Below, one piece after another: positions 17,691-24,438 of a stretch of 64,000 nt of DNA (position 1 is its first letter; each line of letters opens with the position of its first letter). The stretch lies in NCBI GenBank assembly GCA_900110975.1, contig FOFK01000002.1, forward strand, positions 570,318-634,317, read 5' to 3'. The translations under genes were made by a program, and so were the position numbers. The notes beneath the pieces were generated by a model, which did no database searches, was not told where the DNA came from, and saw nothing but the letters and a program-made list of their open reading frames with translations. This DNA comes from Lachnospiraceae bacterium RM5 (GTDB lineage Bacteria; Bacillota; Clostridia; Lachnospirales; Lachnospiraceae).

Positions 17691-17764
17691 TAGCGGAAGG
17701 GAGATTCGAACTCTCGACACTACGGGTATGAACCGTATGCTCTAGCCAACTGAGCTATTCCGCC
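17691..17764 (-). tRNA. tRNA-Met (CAT), elongator type
   Basis: Cloverleaf on the minus strand: acceptor GGCGGAA with TTCCGCT, D arm GCTC/GAGC, anticodon loop TTCATAC and T loop TTCGAAT. The pairable first base and the body fit elongator Met rather than initiator Met or the lysidine-modified Ile tRNA, but anticodon CAT alone cannot decide. CCA is not encoded. Confidence 0.93.
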
Positions 17765-17780
17765 ATGTTAGTTAATAAAG

Positions 17781-17853
17781 TGGGACCTACAGGGCTCGAA
17801 CCTGTGACCCTCTGCTTGTAAGGCAGATGCTCTCCCAGCTGAGCTAAGATCCC
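17781..17853 (-). tRNA. tRNA-Val (TAC)
   Basis: Cloverleaf on the minus strand: acceptor GGGATCT with AGGTCCC (one T-G pair), D arm GCTC/GAGC, anticodon loop CTTACAA with anticodon TAC, and T loop TTCGAGC. It is the first gene of a two-tRNA unit; 16 nt separate it from tRNA-Met. Confidence 0.97.
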
Positions 17854-17872
17854 TTTTTTTAACTGCCTTGCT

Positions 17873-17901
17873 AGTATAACCATTTTTTTAATATTTGTCA
17901 A
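17873..17901 (-). promoter_or_regulatory. Promoter of the tRNA-Val/tRNA-Met unit
   Basis: Minus strand TTGACA, 17 nt, TATACT; the -10 box ends 19 nt before the tRNA-Val 5' end. Confidence 0.88.
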
Positions 17902-17963
17902 TAGATAATTTTATTTTTTTCTCCATAATTTCAATTTTCTTAAAATCATCTCTTACAAACGGC

Positions 17964-18602
17964 CTATTCATAAAATATTTCCGGTCTTTTCTTTTTATCA
18001 ATATACGAAACATATTCAATAATACCGGCGAACACAAACATTACTATGATTAAAATATATATTCCATAACTATTTCTTATTTTCTCCATCCATGATAAGT
18101 TCAAAAAGCTTGCAAATACCGTAACTGTATTATTTACAATATGAATAATCATTGGAATTACAAGAGTTTTATACTTCTCATATTCATATATAATTATCAT
18201 TGAAAGACAAAATGCATATATAATCTGCATGGGATTCAGATGAAGAATTGCAAAAATCAAAGAGGTTATAAGCATTGCCTTTATACATAGGTTTTCTTCT
18301 TTAAATCCAAATATTTTTATTGCATTATATAAAATTCCCCTGAAGAATATTTCCTCTGTTATAGGAACGATAAGACATAATTTTATAATTCTAAGCGGAA
18401 GCATTCCTGTATAAAAAGTATCTTTCATCTGGGCATAATCACTCTTGGTATTAATAATACTGATTTTAAAAATCAATTCTGATAATGCTATTCCAAGGAA
18501 TATTGCAAGGAATATCATATAAAAAACATCCCTTATTTTTAAATCTTTTCTTGCTTTTTTTGAACCTGTAATTAAATTATATATCATCTGTATTTTTTCC
18601 AT
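17964..18602 (-). CDS. CPBP family intramembrane metalloprotease (Abi/CAAX type)
   Basis: The protein has several predicted membrane segments and the CPBP motifs EEIFFRG (about residues 83-89) and FAILHLNP with its His near 121. These Glu, Arg and His residues form the intramembrane active site. Family members cleave membrane substrates or act in bacteriocin self-immunity; the role here is unknown. A longer frame reaches 18659, but its first 15 codons lie inside the perfect terminator hairpin of the upstream gene, so that start is unlikely. I chose the ATG at 18602, 9 nt after GAGG; the ATG at 18617 is another option. Confidence 0.85.
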   Translation of the reverse strand: MEKIQMIYNLITGSKKARKDLKIRDVFYMIFLAIFLGIALSELIFKISIINTKSDYAQMKDTFYTGMLPLRIIKLCLIVPITEEIFFRGILYNAIKIFGFKEENLCIKAMLITSLIFAILHLNPMQIIYAFCLSMIIIYEYEKYKTLVIPMIIHIVNNTVTVFASFLNLSWMEKIRNSYGIYILIIVMFVFAGIIEYVSYIDKKKRPEIFYE

Positions 18603-18623
18603 ATTTTGCAGCCTCATCTTTTC

Positions 18624-18662
18624 AAAAAAGAAATGCATATTGGCATAACCAATATGCATTTC
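18624..18662 (-). terminator. Strong rho-independent terminator
   Basis: A 14-bp perfect stem (18630-18643 with 18649-18662, arm GAAATGCATATTGG) with a 5-nt loop is followed by TTTTTT on the minus strand. It ends the 219-residue gene 27 nt past its stop. Confidence 0.92.
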
Positions 18663-18688
18663 CTGTAATATTAATAGAAAGGAAGATA

Positions 18689-19348
18689 TTAAATCTGATT
18701 TTCTCTAAGGAATTTATCAATTGACATAATCTCAACACGAATGTTTCTCATATGTTCAATATGTTTCTGGAAGTTACCCTTATCTCCTAAGATATTAAGA
18801 GCTTTAGAATCTTCACCTGTATCAACTAATGATATAGTATTGAACTGGTTGTTCTCTATACATTCAGCTGCAGCCTTTAATTCTTCAACAAGATTATTCT
18901 TGTATGTAAGGATTTCTTCTTCTAATCTCTTTCTACGTTCCTGTTCTTTCTTAACTTTCATCTTAATAAGAACAGCCTGTGTATCAAGAATCTGATCATC
19001 AGGATTAAATGGTCTTACAATAATATTAGGTTTTTTAATTTTAATAAGCTGCTGACCTTTTTCAAAATCAACTCCTGATGTCTTCATGTATGTAGTAATC
19101 TCTGTATCTACTTTAGGATAAGTAAATTCTTCACCCTCTAAATAATAAATACCGCTCTGATTACTCATGATACCTGTATCTGTATCCATATCATAAATAC
19201 GGAAACCGATGATTCTAATATCTTTTGCAGGATCATCCATTTCTAAAACCATTTCCATTATGGCATCAACATTTTTGTCTTCAATTGGCTGAGTATTGTT
19301 GATGATACCAAAACCAACATTTAAAATTTGTACGAAACTTTTAACCAT
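18689..19348 (-). CDS. Conserved-looking 219-residue protein of unknown function
   Basis: I do not recognise a family. The N-terminal half (about 1-110) looks like a compact alpha/beta or beta fold with several acidic turns (DMDTDTG, YLEGEEFTYP). A Lys/Glu/Arg-rich helical segment follows (about 125-160, KVKKEQERRKRLEEEI), which could form a coiled coil, and then a second helical part. No signal peptide or membrane segment is present, so it is probably cytoplasmic. The first possible start is a GTG at 19351, but GGGGA lies 7 nt before the ATG at 19348. It is a single-gene unit with a strong terminator. Confidence 0.75.
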   Translation of the reverse strand: MVKSFVQILNVGFGIINNTQPIEDKNVDAIMEMVLEMDDPAKDIRIIGFRIYDMDTDTGIMSNQSGIYYLEGEEFTYPKVDTEITTYMKTSGVDFEKGQQLIKIKKPNIIVRPFNPDDQILDTQAVLIKMKVKKEQERRKRLEEEILTYKNNLVEELKAAAECIENNQFNTISLVDTGEDSKALNILGDKGNFQKHIEHMRNIRVEIMSIDKFLRENQI

Positions 19349-19486
19349 CACGTAATCCCCATTTCTATCGTATTTTTTCTATCTCTAATAATAATACAAA
19401 ACTCTATATAATGTCAATAAAAATTTACTTATAAAATACCAGATTTTCGTGAAATATTAACAACGCAATTTTTAAAAATATTATTT

Positions 19487-19606
19487 TAGAAAGGACATAT
19501 TGCATAGCAATATGTCCTTAGCCATAAAAGAGCAGATAGGAAAATTCATTTTTCTATTCGCTCTTTTATAGCTAAGAATATGCCACTTTATGGCATATTC
19601 TTTCTA
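19487..19606. repeat. Three-hairpin palindromic element between genes
   Basis: Three adjacent inverted repeats fill this stretch. The first is a 13-bp perfect stem (19491-19503 with 19507-19519). The second is a long stem (19520-19533 with 19560-19573, one mismatch) with a further inner stem. The third is a 12-bp perfect stem (19574-19585 with 19591-19602). The outer ends, TAGAAAG and CTTTCTA, are also complementary. It lies just past the clostripain-type gene and could be a non-autonomous repeat element, a structured RNA or a 3' end processing region. No long U-tract follows on either strand. Confidence 0.8.
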
Positions 19607-19628
19607 ATACATTCTTTCTTAAATATCT

Positions 19629-21941
19629 TTACTGTGATATAGATTCTGAGTAATACTCCTGGTTATATATATCCGTAAACATATATGTAATCTTTGAATT
19701 TGCTCCTACATCAACGTTACTGATTTCCATATCCTTAGAGTATGTTACCTGCTCACCAAGATAATAACTGTTTTGATATTTTCCATCATATCCATAGTAA
19801 TCGCAGATATAATCAATTGTATCGCCCTCTGTAAGTTCTGCAATTGATTTTGCAACAGTATCAGTTTCTCCATCAACATAGTCATAAACTGCACCGGCAA
19901 TATATCCATAAGGATTATCATTATCAAATATTAAAATAAGATTTGCTCTTGTACCATTTAACATAACAGGAACTCTTCCTGTAATAGTCTCATTGCCATC
20001 TTCTTTTGTTGTGCTTTCGTAGTAATATGCAACCGGCTGACCATCAATTGCAAGCCATGTATTATCTGTATCACCAATAAGCTCGCCATCTTTTGTAAAT
20101 TCATATACATTATCAAGTCCAAGATCTATATATCCTTCTCCATCATCAACAAAAACATTTAACTGTAATGACTGCACAAGATCCCACTGGGATTTTGAAA
20201 GACTCATAAGATGCTTTCCATCTTTTTCTTTCCAAACAAGCTTACTTGCATCAAACTGATTTTTTGATACAAACCCTGAAATTTCTTCTGTATCCACATC
20301 ATCTTCCAGTACAGATATTTCATCACTTCCCATACCGTTAATAGATTTATTTCCTGAAATAAATCCCTCAAGTAATGACGAAATTGCATCTGTTCCTGAT
20401 GTCTGGGAAGTCGGAACAAAATCAGCAAGCACTGAAAGTGGAGATATAGCACCACCTGCTGCCGCCTGTCCACCAATTTCAAGTCCGGCGAAAGCTTTTA
20501 TACATTTAGAATATTCATCATCCATACCAATACTTGAATATGTCGAAACAGCGCTGCTTACTTTCTTTGTATTCTTATATGGGAAATAAATAGAAATTCC
20601 ATATGCATTTGTCATATTGCTTGAAGTTCTATTATATTTTACTGAACTAAGAAGCGCATTTGCAAGTGCATTTGATTTATCTGTATTAATATTCTTTGTA
20701 AGATTAACCAAATCAACCTGATCTATTCTTGAAGAAGGTGCAAATTCTCTTGAACCAGCTCTTGCATCAGAAATCTTTTTATACTCTTCTTTCTTGATAA
20801 GAGAGCTTGCTTCACTTGAAAACGCTGATAATTTATCAGGTACCGTCTGGCTAAGTTCAGCAAGATCAATAATTGCAAGAGTAGTCTTCTGACCTTTACA
20901 TTTTTTATTACATTCATCAACAAAATCATCTACGATATTTTTTCCAATTTCAATAGTTGGCATAGATGTATTCTTTCCAAGGGCATTTAACCAGTCAGTA
21001 TAATACCAGCCGATACCCGGTTCTGTTTCTTCTGAAGCAATAAGATAATCTGCATAATCAGATGTCATAAGTGCAGTTTCAAGCGTAGCCATAAGACATG
21101 CATCAAATCCAATAAAATCAAAAGTAACTCCGCCATCTTTTAATGCCTTATCTATTTTCGAAAGATCCATAGATCCTTTGGATGTATTTTTCTCATCAAA
21201 TCCATATCCGGAAATTGAACCACCGCCGTGATCCCAGAAAATCAAATCATTTCTGTCTGCAGGATAATTTGTTTTACAATATTTGATAAAAGAAGAAAGT
21301 GTATTTGGATCAGTCATGGCTTTATTTCCATCATCCTCAACAAGTCTTACAAGCTTTCCATCTTTTATTTTGTATATCTGGTTTACACTATTAGATATTC
21401 CTTTTGTTTTCCATGTTTTGCAACCACCTGTGTAAATAATAATATTTACTTTATCAGAAAGTTTTGCATTACACATTTCATTAATATCATTTGTGGCCAT
21501 ACCATATTTTGATTCAAGGTCTGTACCACACATATAAACCATAATAGTTACAGTATCTTTTCCACCACCTTTAATGGAAACTCTTTTTGCTCTTGCATCC
21601 TTACTTACGGAAGTATCAAGTTTTCCAACATTTCCCTTACCATCTACCCATGCAGTTGATGTCTGGGATGCAGCTGTAAACATACTTCCTGCATTCGAAC
21701 TAAAAAGACTTGATAAAATATTTCCCTTGCCTAACAAAAGTACAATTATAAGAAGGATAATAGATGCTCCTCCACCACCTTTTGCAGCTCTTGAAATAGA
21801 AGATGAAGATGCACTACCCGTACTACTTCCATAACCATCTTTTTTCCCTACAGGACCGGTATTTAAACCTTCTCCTCTTTTATGAACTCCCTTTGAATTA
21901 TTTGTAACTCTTTTTTTTCTACCCGAACTATTTGTATCCAT
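19629..21941 (-). CDS. Clostripain-family (C11) cysteine peptidase, membrane anchored
   Basis: The first ~60 residues are basic, Ser/Gly-rich and probably cytoplasmic. One hydrophobic segment follows (about 60-75), and then an outside part with the C11 peptidase fold. The catalytic pair is seen as His238 in WDHGGG and Cys282 in GFDACLMAT. The usual Arg/Lys-specific clostripains are secreted; this one keeps an N-terminal anchor and adds about 300 C-terminal residues with beta-rich character that I do not recognise. The frame extends to a TTG at 21956, but AAGGA lies 6 nt before the ATG at 21941. A good promoter is visible upstream. A papain-type protease gene lies downstream of no shared signal but next to it on the upstream side, so the two may act on the same surface targets. 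Confidence 0.9.
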   Translation of the reverse strand: MDTNSSGRKKRVTNNSKGVHKRGEGLNTGPVGKKDGYGSSTGSASSSSISRAAKGGGGASIILLIIVLLLGKGNILSSLFSSNAGSMFTAASQTSTAWVDGKGNVGKLDTSVSKDARAKRVSIKGGGKDTVTIMVYMCGTDLESKYGMATNDINEMCNAKLSDKVNIIIYTGGCKTWKTKGISNSVNQIYKIKDGKLVRLVEDDGNKAMTDPNTLSSFIKYCKTNYPADRNDLIFWDHGGGSISGYGFDEKNTSKGSMDLSKIDKALKDGGVTFDFIGFDACLMATLETALMTSDYADYLIASEETEPGIGWYYTDWLNALGKNTSMPTIEIGKNIVDDFVDECNKKCKGQKTTLAIIDLAELSQTVPDKLSAFSSEASSLIKKEEYKKISDARAGSREFAPSSRIDQVDLVNLTKNINTDKSNALANALLSSVKYNRTSSNMTNAYGISIYFPYKNTKKVSSAVSTYSSIGMDDEYSKCIKAFAGLEIGGQAAAGGAISPLSVLADFVPTSQTSGTDAISSLLEGFISGNKSINGMGSDEISVLEDDVDTEEISGFVSKNQFDASKLVWKEKDGKHLMSLSKSQWDLVQSLQLNVFVDDGEGYIDLGLDNVYEFTKDGELIGDTDNTWLAIDGQPVAYYYESTTKEDGNETITGRVPVMLNGTRANLILIFDNDNPYGYIAGAVYDYVDGETDTVAKSIAELTEGDTIDYICDYYGYDGKYQNSYYLGEQVTYSKDMEISNVDVGANSKITYMFTDIYNQEYYSESISQ

Positions 21942-21982
21942 AATTATTCCTTTCAAAAAAGTAGTTATTAATCAATACCTAA

Positions 21983-22011
21983 AGTATAATTCCAAACTAA
22001 AATTTTGTAAA
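21983..22011 (-). promoter_or_regulatory. Promoter of the clostripain-type gene
   Basis: Minus strand TTTACA, 17 nt, TATACT, with the -10 box about 40 nt before the start codon and just after the terminator of the preceding gene. Confidence 0.7.
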
Positions 22012-22039
22012 GAAGTCATAATTAAAGGTATTTTCACAT

Positions 22040-22073
22040 AAAAAAACCGTATGTCACCAGATGTGACATACGG
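22040..22073 (-). terminator. Rho-independent terminator of the papain-type protease gene
   Basis: An 11-bp perfect stem (CCGTATGTCAC with its complement) and a 5-nt loop are followed by seven U on the minus strand, 18 nt past the stop. Confidence 0.93.
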
Positions 22074-22091
22074 ACTAAAATAATAATAAAA

Positions 22092-24236
22092 TTAATTAAT
22101 CTTAGTTATAGTTCCATTAGAGTATGTATAGCAACCCTTTTCAAAATAATAATTCTGTCCATATCTGCTATCCCAGTTTCCATGTCCATCATTAAAGCAG
22201 ACATTTGCACAATTAGAATCCCCAAGTTCTATTGTATATACATGGGAAAATCCCTGCATTTCAGATGTACTTTCCATTGGAATTCCAGGAACATCTGTCC
22301 AATTTCCATTTCCCACCTGATAATGAATATTAGGATTATCAAATCCAATATAATAAATAGTAATATTATTTGTACTGTCAGGCATAATATTTTCTGCTTC
22401 GCTAATAATAGAAATCTTTCCATTCTTAAGCCCATATGTTCCAGGATAGAATTTATAATTATATCCGTTTCTGCTGTCCCAGTTTCCATGTCCATCATTA
22501 AAGCAGACATTTGCATATCCCGATTCATTAAGGTCTATTGTATATACATGTGTATAATTATAATTTCCATATGCTCTTTCCATTAGGTAGCCATTTCCCG
22601 GTGTAAATGAGCCAAACTCAGGACAGTAATGAATATAAGATGTATCAAATCCTGAATAATAAATCTTTATTTTATTCTCAATAGGAGTATTGTTTAATGT
22701 ATATGTTCTTGAATTTCCATCAAATGATACAGGTGCAAAATCGCTGAATTCGTATACTTTATTTGTATTATAATCAACAACTTTCATACCTTTAAACAGT
22801 GTATCAACACCATCTTTTTTTGTATCATATACTCTTGCAGTAATTTTATATCTGCTTAAATCCTCAGATGTAATATCAGGAAATGCTCTGTCTAAATCTA
22901 TAGAAAATGTACCATCTACTACATTATCATCACCATCATATGAAATTGTATTTCCACTAATGTCCGTACAGAAAAATGGTAAATTACGTGCACCTATCAT
23001 TTCATCGGATTCATCATAAATACAAACAACAACCCCACCTCTGTATCTGTATTTTGTATTTAAAGTAAATGCAAGCTTTATGTCAGAGTCGTTATCCTTT
23101 GTTTCTGCTTCTATTCTTGTAATATATGTTAAAGCCCTTGCTCTTGAACCAATCACATCCTTAACCTGTGATTCTAAATTTAAAGCATCATATGCAACCC
23201 ATAAAAATCCCTTATTATGTAAAGGTGCATATTTCCCCCAGGAATTGGCTATTTTAAAAGCTCCCATTTCCCCTGCATCAACTTCTCCATTTTCATTTAC
23301 ATCACACCAGATGTCATCATCATAACCCACAATAGTTACTCTGTGACTTCCTGCTGTATCAAATAAACTTTTTATAATATACTCATCTTTATATTTTCTG
23401 TTTCCGGAAAATTCATCATTTGCTTTTATCTGATTTCTTGCCCATGCTCTTGAATATGTTGTTGCACATAAAATTTCCCCATTTGCAAGTGCAGTCTTTA
23501 ACACATCAAGATCTTCATCATCATTCGAAGTAATATAATGTCCTTCTTCTCCAATATCACTTCCAATAAACTGATATGAAGAAACCCTGTTATTACTTGC
23601 TTCATTTAATAATTCTTCACTTAATTCCCATTTTAACAGGTCTGTTGTATTTTTATAATTCCTTGTTGTTAATGCGCCTAATCCACATAAATTATCATAT
23701 ATACCATTTGCAGTTGAGCCCATGCTTTCTGAGCCCCTGTTACAGAAATTAAAGTTAAACAATGGAGCAAAAGTATTTGATGAATTAGTTCTTATATTGT
23801 TTTTCTTGTTAAATGTATATGTAAACTGATAATAAACCTGTGCCCATGCTGTGCAGGATGGTGTTGAACCCTGGGATGAAATTTCAGGAAAATATATACT
23901 CTTACTGTTATCAACTTCTTTTGGAAGTCTGTCTACATCCTCATAAACACTCTCTTCTTCAGGAACACTTTCATAATAATCCTCTACAGTATCAATCTTT
24001 AATTCATCAGGAACTTCTTCCATATCAACTTCTGTCATGTCATCACTACCTGATGCTTCTGTATATTCATTGTCATATTCTCTGTCATATCCATAGACAT
24101 CATTTTCTTCATAAACAACATCATCTGCATATACATTATTTGCATTAAATGATATTCCATTAAAATTACTAATAACCATAGTAGTTGCAAAAACTAAAGC
24201 ACATGCTTTTTTCAATATCCTTTTTTTCTCAAACAT
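22092..24236 (-). CDS. Secreted papain-type (C1A) cysteine peptidase with two CBM25/26-like modules
   Basis: A signal peptide (to about residue 37) is followed by an acidic pro-like region (38-105) and a C1A peptidase domain with Gln122, Cys128 (SQGSTPSCTAW), His298 (AGSHRVTIVGY) and Asn331 (IANSWGK). Between His and Asn sits an EF-hand-like loop, DVNENGEVDAGE. Two copies of a ~90-residue module end the chain (about 525-615 and 625-714). Each has IYY-GFD, IHY and CFNDGHGNWDSR-G-NY, which resembles starch-binding CBM25/26. The module is shared with the CotH protein encoded next door. The enzyme should act outside the cell, held to glycan by the modules. AAAGGGAG lies 5 nt before the ATG. Confidence 0.9.
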   Translation of the reverse strand: MFEKKRILKKACALVFATTMVISNFNGISFNANNVYADDVVYEENDVYGYDREYDNEYTEASGSDDMTEVDMEEVPDELKIDTVEDYYESVPEEESVYEDVDRLPKEVDNSKSIYFPEISSQGSTPSCTAWAQVYYQFTYTFNKKNNIRTNSSNTFAPLFNFNFCNRGSESMGSTANGIYDNLCGLGALTTRNYKNTTDLLKWELSEELLNEASNNRVSSYQFIGSDIGEEGHYITSNDDEDLDVLKTALANGEILCATTYSRAWARNQIKANDEFSGNRKYKDEYIIKSLFDTAGSHRVTIVGYDDDIWCDVNENGEVDAGEMGAFKIANSWGKYAPLHNKGFLWVAYDALNLESQVKDVIGSRARALTYITRIEAETKDNDSDIKLAFTLNTKYRYRGGVVVCIYDESDEMIGARNLPFFCTDISGNTISYDGDDNVVDGTFSIDLDRAFPDITSEDLSRYKITARVYDTKKDGVDTLFKGMKVVDYNTNKVYEFSDFAPVSFDGNSRTYTLNNTPIENKIKIYYSGFDTSYIHYCPEFGSFTPGNGYLMERAYGNYNYTHVYTIDLNESGYANVCFNDGHGNWDSRNGYNYKFYPGTYGLKNGKISIISEAENIMPDSTNNITIYYIGFDNPNIHYQVGNGNWTDVPGIPMESTSEMQGFSHVYTIELGDSNCANVCFNDGHGNWDSRYGQNYYFEKGCYTYSNGTITKIN

Positions 24237-24331
24237 GCTATCTCCCTTTCGTATCTAAGTACATTTTTTTTCAATAGAAATTATAAGGTAAAGTTTTTGT
24301 TTATACCATCGTAATTTTGTCTAAACACAAC

Positions 24332-24377
24332 AAAAAACGGTCATATTTTTATGCACTATGCACAATATGACCGTTTT
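24332..24377 (-). terminator. Rho-independent terminator of the CotH gene
   Basis: A 13-bp perfect stem (arm AAAACGGTCATAT, 24334-24346 with 24365-24377) with a small TGCA/TGCA inner stem is followed by U-rich sequence on the minus strand. Confidence 0.85.
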
Positions 24378-24438
24378 ATTTAAATTAATACAAATTATAT
24401 TTACCTGTTAACTATATACATTATTAACTTTATTATTC

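Noticed and set aside
17691-17764. Initiator Met or lysidine-type Ile tRNA
   Set aside because: The acceptor stem is pairable at its first base and the body resembles elongator tRNA-Met of Firmicutes.
22182-22586. 134-codon open frame on the plus strand
   Set aside because: It is the antisense of the two repeated carbohydrate-binding modules; the apparent internal repeat simply mirrors them.
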